Source: Leifsonia sp. fls2-241-R2A-40a
GTDB taxonomy: Bacteria; Actinomycetota; Actinomycetes; Actinomycetales; Microbacteriaceae
NCBI RefSeq assembly: GCF_030209575.1
Contig: NZ_JARVRS010000001.1
Coordinates: 1,178,001 to 1,242,000, forward strand
Length of the DNA: 64,000 nucleotides
Direction: 5' to 3'
Shown here: one piece after another, positions 32,508 to 40,909 of the stretch
Layout: the number at the start of each line of letters is the position of its first letter
Numbering within the stretch: the stretch's first letter is position 1
The notes under the pieces: model-generated
The model's database searches: none
The model's input: only the letters and a program-made list of their open reading frames with translations
Told to the model about the DNA's origin: nothing
Translations under genes and position numbers: made by a program

Positions 32508-32645
32508 AGTCTACGGAGCACGTTCCCCTGAGTTCGCTGAGCGCCGGAGGCTGTGGATACAGAGTCGTCCACAGGCAAGCGGTTTGAGCAGCTATCCACA
32601 GATGCGTCTCGGCCGAGGGCGGCGGGCCCTCGGTATTCATAACGT
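32508..32645. promoter_or_regulatory. Divergent promoter region of the ccs operon and radC
   Basis: Minus-strand TAGACT (32508-32513) serves the phosphatase-ccs operon and plus-strand TAACGT (32640-32645) serves radC, each 6 nt from the start codon. Between them lies a group of DnaA-box-like sites (separate entry) and a GC-rich inverted repeat near 32612-32632 (CCGAGGG/CCCTCGG). Confidence 0.5.
32552..32600. promoter_or_regulatory. Cluster of three DnaA-box-like 9-mers
   Basis: TGTGGATAC (32552-32560; the complement GTATCCACA differs from TTATCCACA at one position), TCGTCCACA (32565-32573; one mismatch to the high-GC actinobacterial TTGTCCACA) and CTATCCACA (32592-32600; one mismatch to TTATCCACA). 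The three occur within 49 bp, all in the radC/ccs intergenic region. Confidence 0.55.
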
Positions 32646-32651
32646 CGAGCC

Positions 32652-33413
32652 ATGGCCGACGACGAAGAAGAGGAAGTGGCTCTTGCGAACATCCCGAACC
32701 ACGACCGCCCCCGCGAACGAATGCGACGCCTGGGCATCGGATCGCTCACCGACGACGAGGTGCTCGCCCTCGTCCTCGGGTCCGGACAGACCGGACGCAG
32801 TGTGCTCGCGCTGGCACGATCGGTTCTGCGCCGGACCGGAGGGTTTCCGGGACTGGCGACGATGGACTTCGCCCGGCTGGAGCGCCTACCCGGAGTCGGG
32901 CCCGCGACCGCTGGGCGGTTGGTGGCCATCACCGAGATCTGGCGCCGAGCCGGCGCCTCGTCCACCTGGACGCGCCTCGTCGACCACACGGCGGTGGCAG
33001 ACGTCGTCCGTCCCGAGCTGTTGCACCGCGACTCCGAACGGTTCGTGGTCATCGTCGCCGACCGCGCCTCACGACCGCTCGAGCTCGTCCTCATCCGCGA
33101 GGGCGGCGTGGACGAGACCAGCGTCCAGCCGGCCGATGTGCTCCAGGCCGTCCTCACACGCGGCGGCAGGTCGTTCGCGGTTGCGCACAACCATCCGTCG
33201 GGCGTGCTCGACGCCTCCGTGGCGGACCTCATGCTCACGCGACGTCTCGACCAGGCGGCGGCAACACTGGGGCTGCGCTTCCTGGGGCACATCCTCGTGG
33301 CAGGCGACAGCTGGACCGCCGTGCCGACCGCCGGGTCGGGTGCTACGGCGTCAGGCGCGCGGGGCCGCGGAAGAGATAGGTCGTCTCACGCAGGTTCGAG
33401 AGGTGCAGCATGA
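32652..33413 (+). CDS. radC: RadC/JAB-domain protein
   Basis: 253-aa RadC family protein. The N-terminal helix-hairpin-helix (LPGVGPATAGRLVAI) is followed by a JAMM metalloprotease-like domain with the full HxHx7SxxD motif (His179, His181, Ser189, Asp192). The biochemical role of RadC is unsettled despite its historic link to repair. The start is leaderless-type (TAACGT then 6 nt). After the domain ends near residue 218 there is a 35-residue Gly/Ala/Arg-rich tail whose codons overlap the 3' end of the convergent aspS gene by 71 bp. That tail may simply be run-through until a stop arises. Confidence 0.88.
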   Translation: MADDEEEEVALANIPNHDRPRERMRRLGIGSLTDDEVLALVLGSGQTGRSVLALARSVLRRTGGFPGLATMDFARLERLPGVGPATAGRLVAITEIWRRAGASSTWTRLVDHTAVADVVRPELLHRDSERFVVIVADRASRPLELVLIREGGVDETSVQPADVLQAVLTRGGRSFAVAHNHPSGVLDASVADLMLTRRLDQAAATLGLRFLGHILVAGDSWTAVPTAGSGATASGARGRGRDRSSHAGSRGAA

Positions 33414-34671
33414 GCATCAGCACGCGGGCCAAGCCCATACCGAAGCCGCCGTGCGGCGGGATGCCGTACCGGAAGAAGGCGAGTACGTCTTCGAGCTCCT
33501 CGACCGAGAGGCCCTTCTCTTCCGCCTGCTTCTCGAGGATGTCGATCCGGTGCTCGCGCTGGGCACCGGTCGAAATCTCCACGCCGTTGAAGATCAGGTC
33601 GTAGCTGCGGGTGATGGAGGGGTCCTCGGGATGACGCATGTGATAGTAAGGGCGGATGCTCGCGGCATAGTCCGTCAGGAAGACGAACTCGTGTCCGTAG
33701 GTCTCCTTGACGTACGCCGAGATCTGGCGCTCGCCCTCGGGGTCCATGTCGTCGTCCTCGCGCTGCACCTCATAGCCGCGTTCTGCCACGATCCGCTTGG
33801 CCTCTGCCAGCGGGATCCGGGGGAACGGCGTCGACGGGACGGTGACCTCGACCCCGAACAGACGCTCGATCTCCTCGCCGTGCTTCTCCTTCACCGCGGT
33901 GAAGCCGGCGACGAGGAGCTCTTCATGCACCTTCATGACGTCTTCGTGGCTGTCGATCCAGCTGAGCTCGGTGTCGACGCTGGTGAACTCCGTCGCGTGG
34001 CGGCTGGTGAAGCTCGGGTCGGCCCGGAATGCAGGCCCGATCTCGAAGACGCGGCCGAAGCCCGCAGCCTGAGCCATCTGCTTGAAGATCTGGGGGCTCT
34101 GCGCCAGGTACGCGGTGGTCTCGAAGTACGGCAGCTCGAACAACTCGGCGCGCGACTCGGACGCCGACGCCATGAGCTTGGGCGTGTGGATCTCGACGAA
34201 GCCGTTGTCGACCCAGTACTGCCGGAGAGCGTGCTCGAAGGTCGTCTGCACTCGGAAGATCAGGTTGTGGCTCGGCTCGCGCAGGTCGAGGAAGCGCCAG
34301 TCCATGCGCTTGTCGATGCCACTGTCGGCAGCGATGGGGGTCTCGGGGATCGCCGCCGTCTCCACCTCCAGGGACGAGAGGCGGATCTCGATGCCGCCGA
34401 GCTTCACCCGCTCGTCGTGCTTCAGTTCCCCGGTGGCGCGGACGAACGTGCCCTGCGAAAGACCCGAGATGGTCGTGGCGGGCTCGTCTGCGACGACGGC
34501 ACCGTCTTCACCGACCGTGCGCGGGTTCACGAGCTGGACAGCACCCGACTCGTCGCGCAGGACGACGAACTGCACCTTCTTCTGGTCGCGGACGGTCTCT
34601 ACCCATCCGGCGACGCTCACGGGGCCGTCGGGAAGAGCGGCGAGGTCCTTGATCAAAACGCGTGCAGTCAC
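33343..34671 (-). CDS. aspS: Aspartate-tRNA ligase, short (archaeal / nondiscriminating) type
   Basis: 442-aa class II synthetase. The N-terminal OB-fold anticodon domain (VSVAGWVETVRDQKKVQF) is followed by the catalytic core with motif 2 (FEIGPAFRADPSF) and motif 3 (GFGMGLARVLML). The 100-plus residue GAD insertion of standard bacterial AspRS (about 590 aa) is missing, so this belongs to the archaeal-like branch, which often charges both tRNA-Asp and tRNA-Asn. I start at GTG 34671 (VTARVLIKDLAALPDG), which has TAGGCT 8 nt upstream; the open frame extends further but without support. If it misacylates tRNA-Asn, GatCAB must correct it; that locus is not here. Confidence 0.93.
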   Translation of the reverse strand: MTARVLIKDLAALPDGPVSVAGWVETVRDQKKVQFVVLRDESGAVQLVNPRTVGEDGAVVADEPATTISGLSQGTFVRATGELKHDERVKLGGIEIRLSSLEVETAAIPETPIAADSGIDKRMDWRFLDLREPSHNLIFRVQTTFEHALRQYWVDNGFVEIHTPKLMASASESRAELFELPYFETTAYLAQSPQIFKQMAQAAGFGRVFEIGPAFRADPSFTSRHATEFTSVDTELSWIDSHEDVMKVHEELLVAGFTAVKEKHGEEIERLFGVEVTVPSTPFPRIPLAEAKRIVAERGYEVQREDDDMDPEGERQISAYVKETYGHEFVFLTDYAASIRPYYHMRHPEDPSITRSYDLIFNGVEISTGAQREHRIDILEKQAEEKGLSVEELEDVLAFFRYGIPPHGGFGMGLARVLMLMLHLSNLRETTYLFRGPARLTP

Positions 34672-34798
34672 GAGCCCCAAGCCTACCCGTGCGCCCGGCG
34701 ACCTCGGCATGCAGGCTGTGCTGGCGCCGGGGCCCTCTCCGCATGCGGCGAGCGCCGCCGGTGTCAGAATGGGAGGACCAGGCACGAAGGAGTAGCCC

Positions 34799-35983
34799 AT
34801 GAGTACCGACGACGTCGTCATCCTGTCCGCCGCGCGCACCCCGCTCGGGAAGATCAAGGGAGCGCTGGCGTCGCTGACGGCAGTTCAGCTCGGGACGATC
34901 GCCGTTCAGAGCGCGCTGGAACGGTCCGGCCTCGGTGCGGACGCGGTCGACACGGTGCTCTTCGGACAAGTGCTGCAGGCGGGAGCCGGGCAGAACCCCG
35001 CACGCCAGACCGCGATCGGCGCTGGAATCGGCTGGGATGTGCCCGCCACGACGATCAACAAAGTGTGCCTCTCCGGGCTCACGGCGGTCATCGACGCCGC
35101 CCGGCTGATCCGGACGGGCGAGGCGACCGTGGTCGTCGCGGGTGGACAGGAGTCGATGACGAACGCGCCGCACATCCTGCCCGGCTCGCGGATGGGGTGG
35201 AGCTACGGCTCGATCCAGGCACTCGACTCGGCAGCCCACGACGGCCTGACCGATGCGTTCGACGGCGTCTCGATGGGTGCGTCCACCGAGAGCTACACGG
35301 AGAAGCTCGGCCTGACGCGCCAGGCGCAGGACGAATTCGCCGCCCGCTCCCACCAGCGCGCGGGCGCGGCTGCGACCAACGGAGTGTTCGACGAGGAGAT
35401 CGCTCCGGTCACCATCCCGCAGCGTCGGGGCGAACCGCTCGTTGTCCGCACCGACGAGGGAGTGCGCCCCGACTCCACGGCGGAGACCCTGGCAGGCCTG
35501 CGACCGAGCTTCGCGGAGGGTGGAACCCTGACGGCAGGGAACTCGTCGCCGCTGAGCGACGGCGCCGCCGCGCTCGTGCTCACGAGTCGCGAGAACGCGG
35601 AGCGCCTCGGCCTCGAATGGCTCGCCCTCGTCGGTTCGAGCGGTCAGGTGGCAGGCCCGGACAACTCCCTGCACTCGCAGCCGTCACGAGCGATCGACGC
35701 GGCACTGCGCAGAGCCGGATGGGATGTCTCGGAGTTGGATCTGGTCGAGATCAACGAGGCGTTCGCAGCCGTCGCTCTCCAGTCGATGGCGGATCTGGGT
35801 CTGGATCCGGAGAAGGTCAACCTTCACGGCGGAGCGATCGCTCTCGGACACCCGATCGGAGCCTCCGGCGCCCGGCTCGCCGGTCACGCGGCGCACGAAC
35901 TCGCGCGGCGCGGATCCGGGCGGGCGGCAGTGGCACTCTGCGGTGGAGGCGGACAGGGCGACGCGCTTCTGCTGTACCGCTGA
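34799..35983 (+). CDS. Acetyl-CoA C-acyltransferase (thiolase)
   Basis: 394-aa thiolase. Catalytic residues are all present: nucleophile Cys90 (TTINKVCLSGL), His351 (ALGHPIGASGAR) and Cys381 (ALCGGGGQGDA). The length and the C-terminal motif match the biosynthetic acetoacetyl-CoA thiolase group, although degradative function cannot be excluded. A ribosome site (AAGGAG) lies 9 nt before the ATG, so this is one of the minority of genes here with a normal leader. It converges with prpC. No hydroxyacyl-CoA dehydrogenase is adjacent. Confidence 0.9.
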   Translation: MSTDDVVILSAARTPLGKIKGALASLTAVQLGTIAVQSALERSGLGADAVDTVLFGQVLQAGAGQNPARQTAIGAGIGWDVPATTINKVCLSGLTAVIDAARLIRTGEATVVVAGGQESMTNAPHILPGSRMGWSYGSIQALDSAAHDGLTDAFDGVSMGASTESYTEKLGLTRQAQDEFAARSHQRAGAAATNGVFDEEIAPVTIPQRRGEPLVVRTDEGVRPDSTAETLAGLRPSFAEGGTLTAGNSSPLSDGAAALVLTSRENAERLGLEWLALVGSSGQVAGPDNSLHSQPSRAIDAALRRAGWDVSELDLVEINEAFAAVALQSMADLGLDPEKVNLHGGAIALGHPIGASGARLAGHAAHELARRGSGRAAVALCGGGGQGDALLLYR

Positions 35984-36006
35984 TCCTGGATCGGGCCGGC
36001 GCAGCG

Positions 36007-37134
36007 CTACCGCTCCAGGTGGCGCTCCTCCGGACCGTTGTACTGGGAAAGCGGCCGGATGAGCGAGTTCGCGGCGTACTGCTCGAAGATGTGGGCGGTC
36101 CAACCGGTCACGCGCGCGGCTGCGAACAGCGGGGTGAAGGTCGCGGTGTCGAAGCCCATGAGGTTGTAGGCGGGCCCGGACGGATAGTCGAGGTTGGGCT
36201 TGATGTTCTTCCGCTCCCCCATCGCGCCCTCGAGCGCGTCGTAGAGGTCGAGCATGTCCTGTCGGTCGTAGTGCTCGACCAGCGTGACGAGCGCCTCCCG
36301 CATGGTGGGAACCCGCGAGTCGCCGTTCTTGTACACGCGGTGACCGAAGCCCATGATCTTGCGCTTTTCCGCCAGCGCGGAGTCGAGCCACTCTGCAGCG
36401 TTGTCCGCGGAGCCGATCTCGTCGAAGGCGTGCATCACCGCTTCGTTGGCGCCCCCGTGCAACGGACCCTTGAGCGCCCCGATCGCTCCCGTGACCGCGG
36501 AGTACACGTCAGAGAGGGTGGAGGCGATGACCCGGGCTGTGAAGGTCGAGGCGTTGAACGAATGCTCGGCGTACAGGATCAAGGACACGCGGAAGGCGTC
36601 GACGACCACGTCGTCCGGGACCTCACCGAAGGTCAGCCACAGGAAGTTGCGGGAGTAGTCGAGATCGTCGCGGGGCTCGACCGGCTCCAGCCCCCGACCG
36701 CGCCGTTGGATGTACGCGACGATCGCGGGCAACTGCGCGAAGAGGTAGATGGCACGGCCCTCGTTGAGGTCCGGATCGAGGATGCCGTCGGGCTGCTGGA
36801 GCGTCGCATCCAGGCCACCGAGCTGACTGACAGCGGTGCGCAGCGCGTCCATCGGGTGCGCCGATACGGGCACGTCATCCAGGACGCGGCGCGTACGGTC
36901 ATCCAGGCGACGAAGCGAGCGTTCCAGCGCTTCGAAGGCGACGAGCTGGTCGTCGGTCGGAAGCTCGCCGTGCCACAGCAGGTAGGCGACCTCTTCGAAC
37001 GAACAGTGCTTCGCCAGCTCCTGCACCGGATAACCGCGATACAACAGCGAGTTCGTCTGCGGGTTCACCGAGGAGATGGCCGTCGTATCCACGACGACGC
37101 CGGCGAGGCCCTTGTGGATCTCCGGGTCGGTCAT
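36007..37134 (-). CDS. prpC: 2-Methylcitrate synthase (bifunctional with citrate synthase)
   Basis: 375-aa citrate-synthase fold enzyme condensing propionyl-CoA (or acetyl-CoA) with oxaloacetate. Key residues lie in HGGANEAVMHAF, GFGHRVYKNGDSR (catalytic His) and FDTATFTPLFAAARV (catalytic Asp). The short length and position behind prpD and prpB make the methylcitrate role much more likely than the main citrate synthase. It is the last gene of prpDBC, with a 30-bp gap after prpB holding a GGAG ribosome site. No regulator (PrpR type) is adjacent. Confidence 0.93.
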   Translation of the reverse strand: MTDPEIHKGLAGVVVDTTAISSVNPQTNSLLYRGYPVQELAKHCSFEEVAYLLWHGELPTDDQLVAFEALERSLRRLDDRTRRVLDDVPVSAHPMDALRTAVSQLGGLDATLQQPDGILDPDLNEGRAIYLFAQLPAIVAYIQRRGRGLEPVEPRDDLDYSRNFLWLTFGEVPDDVVVDAFRVSLILYAEHSFNASTFTARVIASTLSDVYSAVTGAIGALKGPLHGGANEAVMHAFDEIGSADNAAEWLDSALAEKRKIMGFGHRVYKNGDSRVPTMREALVTLVEHYDRQDMLDLYDALEGAMGERKNIKPNLDYPSGPAYNLMGFDTATFTPLFAAARVTGWTAHIFEQYAANSLIRPLSQYNGPEERHLER

Positions 37135-37164
37135 GTGAGCTCCTTCGCTGCTGGACGGAGGGCG

Positions 37165-38064
37165 CTAGCGGCGCACCTCGAAGTTGTACACCGACGTGTC
37201 GAACGCGTTGTAGCCCTCGTAGTCAATCAGGTCATACAGATCGGCGCGATGCTGCATCTCACCGAGCATCGGCTTCAGCGACCCTTCGCTCAGCAGTTGA
37301 TCGAGGCCCCGCTCGGCGGCCCCCATGGCGAGCCGGAGCAGCGACACCGGCCAGATGACGATGTTCACACCGACATCCCGGAGCTGGTCGACGGTGAACA
37401 GGTCGCTCTTGCCGAACTCGGTCATGTTGGCCAGCATCGGGACATCGACGGCGGCCCGGACCGCCTCGAACTCCGACAGGTCGGACATGGCCTCCGGGAA
37501 CAGTGCGTCAGCGCCGGCGTCGACCAGGGCCTTCGCGCGGTCGATCGCTGCCTGAAGCCCCTCGACCGCCCGGACGTCCGTTCGGGCCATGATCAGCAGG
37601 TTCGGATCGCGGCGGGCATCCACCGCGGCGCGGATGCGCTTGAGCGCAGTGTTCTCGTCCACCACCTGCTTGCCATCGAGGTGACCGCACCGCTTGGGAT
37701 TCACCTGGTCCTCGATGTGCAGACCCGCGACGCCCGCATCCTCGAGGGCCTGGACTGTTCGCGCGACATTCATCGGCTCACCGAAACCCGTGTCCGCGTC
37801 GACCAAGGCCGGAAGGTCCGTCATCCTCGCGATCGCGGCCGACCGCTCGGCGACCTCGGTCTGCGTCGTGAGGCCGATGTCCGGGAGGCCCAGGTCGGCG
37901 GACAGCACAGCTCCAGAGATGTAGACACCCTCGAAACCCTTCCGCTCGATCAGGCGGGCGCTCAGCGGGTTGAAGGCGCCGGGCATCCGCAGCAGATCGC
38001 CGGAGGACAGTCGAGCCCGGAACGCGGCACGCTTCTCGTGCGCAGGAATGGACGAATACAGCAT
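37165..38064 (-). CDS. prpB: Methylisocitrate lyase
   Basis: 299-aa member of the isocitrate lyase/PEP mutase superfamily cleaving 2-methylisocitrate to pyruvate and succinate. The catalytic loop NPKRCGHLDGK (Cys126) is intact, and the Mg ligands Asp89 and Asp91 are in VDADTGFGEP. The ATG follows the prpD TAG with no gap (TAGATG), indicating translational coupling. Compare with the second superfamily member at 45.9 kb, which lacks this loop. Confidence 0.95.
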   Translation of the reverse strand: MLYSSIPAHEKRAAFRARLSSGDLLRMPGAFNPLSARLIERKGFEGVYISGAVLSADLGLPDIGLTTQTEVAERSAAIARMTDLPALVDADTGFGEPMNVARTVQALEDAGVAGLHIEDQVNPKRCGHLDGKQVVDENTALKRIRAAVDARRDPNLLIMARTDVRAVEGLQAAIDRAKALVDAGADALFPEAMSDLSEFEAVRAAVDVPMLANMTEFGKSDLFTVDQLRDVGVNIVIWPVSLLRLAMGAAERGLDQLLSEGSLKPMLGEMQHRADLYDLIDYEGYNAFDTSVYNFEVRR

Positions 38065-39636
38065 CTAGAACAGTCCCTTCGGCGCGGGCGTCGCCTCAAG
38101 CAACCCCGGTCGCGCGGTGATGGTCAGGCCGCCGAGTTCCGCGGCGGTCAAGTCGGGCAGACGAGCGGCCAGGCCCAAGAAGCGCTCGATCTCCTCCGCT
38201 TCCAGGACGTCGGCCGCAAGCGCGCGGAATTTGGCGACATAGTCGTCACGAGCGAAGGGCCGCGCGCCCAGTGGGTGGGCGTCGGCCACCGCGATCTCGT
38301 CCTCGATGACACGGCCATCGGCAAGACGGATCACGACTCGGCCGCCGAACGCCTTCTCCGCCGGATCGGTGGAGTGGTAGCGGCGGGTCCACTCGGGGTC
38401 CTCCGTGGTCGTCACCTTCCCCCACAGTTCGACCGTATCCGGCCGCGCGGCCCGCGTGGGGAGGTACGACTCGACGTGGTGCCAGCCGCCGTCCTGAAGC
38501 GCGACCGTGAAGATGTACGGGATGCTGTGGTCGAGGGTCTCCCTCGACGCGGTCGGGTCGTACTTCTGCGGGTCGTTGGCGCCGGACCCGATGACGTAGT
38601 GCGTGTGGTGCGACGTGTGGATCACGATGCTCTCCACCCGCGAAGGATCGGATGCCTCCGGATACTCGCGGTGCAGCTTGCGCGCGAGGTCGATCCAGGC
38701 CTGGGCCTGGTACTCGGCGGAATGCTCCTTCGTATACGAGTCGAGAATCGCGCGCTTCGACTCCCCCGGCTCCGGCAGAGGGACGTCGTACGACGCATCG
38801 GGGCCATCGAGGAGCCACGCGATGACACCGTCTTCGCCCTCGTAGATCGGTGTCGGACTCGTCTCGCCGCGGAGCGCGCGGTCGATCGCCTCGACCGCCA
38901 TCTTGCCGGCGAAGGCCGGAGCGTGCGCCTTCCAGCTCGAGATCTCACCCTTGCGCGACTGCCGCGTGGCGGTCGTCGTGTGAAGGGCCTGACCGATGGC
39001 CTGATAGATCGTCTCGGGCGGGAGGCCGAGCAGCGTCCCGATTCCAGCCGCCGCGGACGGCCCGAGGTGCGCCACGTGGTCGATCTTGTGGCGGTGCAGA
39101 CTGATCGCCCGCGCCAGGTCGATCTGAAGCTCGTAGCCGGTTGCGATGCCGCGGACGAGGTCGCGACCGCTCAAGCCGTAGGCCCGTGCGGCATGCTGCG
39201 CCACGGCAGTGATGGGCGGGATGTTGTCGCCGGGATGCGAATACTCCGCCGCCAGGAAGGTGTCGTGGTAGTCGAGCTCTCGTACAGCCACGCCGTTCGC
39301 CCACGCGGCCCACTCAGGCGAAACGCGAAGCGACGGCTTCTCGCCGAAGACCGTGGAGCCGTCCTGCGGGTGGTCCGCGGACTCCGCGAGTTCCTCCAGC
39401 TGGCGAACGGCGAGCGGATGCGCGACGGCCTGCGACCTCGCCGACACCACCGGCCGGCGGATCAAGGACGCGGCAGCAACGGCGGCGTTGTCGATGATGC
39501 GGTTGATCACCATCTCGGTGACGTCCGCGTCCACCTCCACCGGGTCGGCCGCGACCTCCGCCATCTTCCAGGCGAGCTGGTCCCGTCGTGGGAGGTTCTC
39601 CTCGCTGCTGTGTACACGAACGTTGTGGAGCTTCAC
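38065..39636 (-). CDS. prpD: 2-Methylcitrate dehydratase
   Basis: 523-aa MmgE/PrpD-family enzyme that dehydrates 2-methylcitrate without an iron-sulfur cluster. The all-helical core is recognisable from [31 protein letters not shown] and the C-terminal lid. The start is GTG 39636, leaderless-type, with TAGGTT (minus strand, 39643-39648) 6 nt before it. It heads the prpDBC operon, which detoxifies propionyl-CoA from odd-chain fatty acids, branched amino acids or sterol side chains. Confidence 0.95.
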   Translation of the reverse strand: MKLHNVRVHSSEENLPRRDQLAWKMAEVAADPVEVDADVTEMVINRIIDNAAVAAASLIRRPVVSARSQAVAHPLAVRQLEELAESADHPQDGSTVFGEKPSLRVSPEWAAWANGVAVRELDYHDTFLAAEYSHPGDNIPPITAVAQHAARAYGLSGRDLVRGIATGYELQIDLARAISLHRHKIDHVAHLGPSAAAGIGTLLGLPPETIYQAIGQALHTTTATRQSRKGEISSWKAHAPAFAGKMAVEAIDRALRGETSPTPIYEGEDGVIAWLLDGPDASYDVPLPEPGESKRAILDSYTKEHSAEYQAQAWIDLARKLHREYPEASDPSRVESIVIHTSHHTHYVIGSGANDPQKYDPTASRETLDHSIPYIFTVALQDGGWHHVESYLPTRAARPDTVELWGKVTTTEDPEWTRRYHSTDPAEKAFGGRVVIRLADGRVIEDEIAVADAHPLGARPFARDDYVAKFRALAADVLEAEEIERFLGLAARLPDLTAAELGGLTITARPGLLEATPAPKGLF

Positions 39637-39642
39637 GTAACG

Positions 39643-39661
39643 AACCTACCTCCCCTACGCT
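39643..39661. promoter_or_regulatory. Back-to-back leaderless promoters (prpDBC / LysE)
   Basis: Minus-strand TAGGTT (39643-39648) and plus-strand TACGCT (39656-39661) are 7 bp apart, each 6 nt from its start codon. The whole gap between the genes is 31 bp, so each promoter's -35 region lies inside the other gene. Confidence 0.6.
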
Positions 39662-39667
39662 CAGCAC

Positions 39668-40306
39668 ATGGTTCCGGGTCCATCGCTGCTGGCGTTCGCG
39701 CTGGCGTCCATCGCATTGATCGTGATCCCTGGGCCCAGCGTGCTGTTCGTGATCGGTCGCTCGCTCGCGCTGGGGCGGCTCGGAGGTCTCCTCAGCGTGC
39801 TCGGGAACGCGCTCGGGATGCTGCCGCTGGTCATCGCGGTCTCGCTCGGGATCGGCGCCATCGTTGCGCAGTCGCTGGTGCTCTTCACGGTCATCAAGTT
39901 CGCGGGTGCCGCCTACCTCGTCTACCTGGGCATCCAGGCGATCCGGCACAGGCGGCACACCGCCGTCACGCACGAGGCGACTCCTCCACGGCGGTCGCGG
40001 CTGCGGATCCTCGGCGAAGGGTTCGTCGTCGGGCTGACGAATCCGAAGTCGCTCGTGTTCTTCGTGGCGGTGCTTCCGCAGTTCGTCGATTACCGCGCGG
40101 GCGCGATCCCCCTGCAGCTGTTCGAGCTCGGAGTGGTGTTCCTCGTGCTCGCGCTGATGTTCGACAGCGTGTGGGCGCTCGCCGCGGGAACGGCTCGCCA
40201 GTGGTTCGGGCGGTCGCCCCGGCGCGTTGAGCGGTTGGGCGCCACGGGCGGGGTGCTGATGATCGGGCTCGGCGGCGTGCTCGCCTTCACCGGCGTCAAG
40301 CACTGA
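39668..40306 (+). CDS. LysE/RhtB-family amino acid exporter
   Basis: 212-aa membrane protein with six predicted helices. The N-terminal family motif IVIPGPSVLFVIGRSLALG lies in helix 1 and the loop, with NPKSLVFFVAVLPQF in the fourth. Family members export lysine, threonine, homoserine lactones or small amphipathic compounds; the substrate is not predictable. It is divergent from prpD with a 31-bp gap, so leaderless transcription (TACGCT then CAGCAC then ATG) is almost required. A short tandem repeat lies after its stop. Confidence 0.87.
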   Translation: MVPGPSLLAFALASIALIVIPGPSVLFVIGRSLALGRLGGLLSVLGNALGMLPLVIAVSLGIGAIVAQSLVLFTVIKFAGAAYLVYLGIQAIRHRRHTAVTHEATPPRRSRLRILGEGFVVGLTNPKSLVFFVAVLPQFVDYRAGAIPLQLFELGVVFLVLALMFDSVWALAAGTARQWFGRSPRRVERLGATGGVLMIGLGGVLAFTGVKH

Positions 40307-40310
40307 GGCG

Positions 40311-40350
40311 ACGCTCGACGCCGGCAGGCGGTGCTCCACGCCGGCAGGCG
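40311..40350. repeat. Two-copy 20-bp repeat after the LysE stop
   Basis: Units 40311-40330 and 40331-40350 match at 17 of 20 positions and share ACGCCGGCAGGCG. The flanks GCGACGC and GCGTCGC are inverted, so the block can fold as a hairpin between two convergent genes and may act as a bidirectional terminator. Confidence 0.6.
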
Positions 40351-40369
40351 TCGCAGGACCGGGACGGGA

Positions 40370-40900
40370 TCAGATGTCGCCGGAGGTGGCCACCGCAGAG
40401 GTGACGCCGCGGGCGAGGACGTGGAAGTGCGCGTTGAAGCCGAGGACTGCCGGGGTCGACTGCGGGTCGATGTCGAGGTGGTCCACATCGAGGGCGTGCA
40501 CGACGATGTCGTAGCGGTGGGTTCCGGTACCCGCCGGCGGCTCCGCTCCCGTGAAGCTCTTGGATCGCAGCTCGTTCGACAGCATCTCGGCACCTTCCGG
40601 GAGGTTCGCTCCGCCCTCTGCGCCGGCGTCGGCGGCGAGCTCCGTGACCGAGGCGGGGATGTTGAAGACAGCCCAGTGCCAGAAGCCCGAACCGGTCGGA
40701 GCGTCCGGATCATGAATGGTGACGGCGAAACTCTTCGTCTCCGCGGGGAAGCCGCTCCACGAGAGGTGAGGCGAGATGCCGCCGCCACCGGAGGTGGTCG
40801 CCCACTGCTCGCGAGAGAAGGCGGCACCATCCGTGAAGTCGTTGCTCGAGACGGTGAAGGAGGGAACGGAGCGGAAGCGCTCCAGGGGATCGTTGGCCAT
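40370..40900 (-). CDS. YbhB/YbcL (Raf-kinase-inhibitor-like / PEBP) protein
   Basis: 176-aa phosphatidylethanolamine-binding-like protein. The ligand-pocket motifs DPDAPTGSGFWHW and GTGTHRYDIVVHALD are clear, and the opening SSNDFTDGAAF is typical. Bacterial members are cytosolic or secreted; no signal peptide is seen. Their physiological role is poorly known. The start is leaderless-type: TAACCT on the minus strand (40907-40912), then 6 nt. That hexamer lies inside the 3' end of the mannose synthase gene region, 10 bp from its stop. Confidence 0.85.
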   Translation of the reverse strand: MANDPLERFRSVPSFTVSSNDFTDGAAFSREQWATTSGGGGISPHLSWSGFPAETKSFAVTIHDPDAPTGSGFWHWAVFNIPASVTELAADAGAEGGANLPEGAEMLSNELRSKSFTGAEPPAGTGTHRYDIVVHALDVDHLDIDPQSTPAVLGFNAHFHVLARGVTSAVATSGDI

Positions 40901-40909
40901 GGCGCCAGG

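Noticed and set aside
32552-32600. A chromosomal origin (oriC)
   Set aside because: Only three boxes, no dnaA, dnaN, gyrB or parAB context and no AT-rich unwinding region.
34688-34857. A longer N-terminus for AspRS starting at 34857
   Set aside because: It would add about 62 unconserved residues and run into the divergent thiolase gene; GTG 34671 has a -10-like TAGGCT 8 nt upstream and fits the family length.
32584-40230. A stop-free plus-strand frame of about 7.6 kb (2548 codons)
   Set aside because: It runs antisense or out of frame to radC, aspS, thiolase, prpC, prpB, prpD and LysE, all with clear motifs. Long stop-free shadow frames are expected in high-GC DNA with G/C-ending codons.
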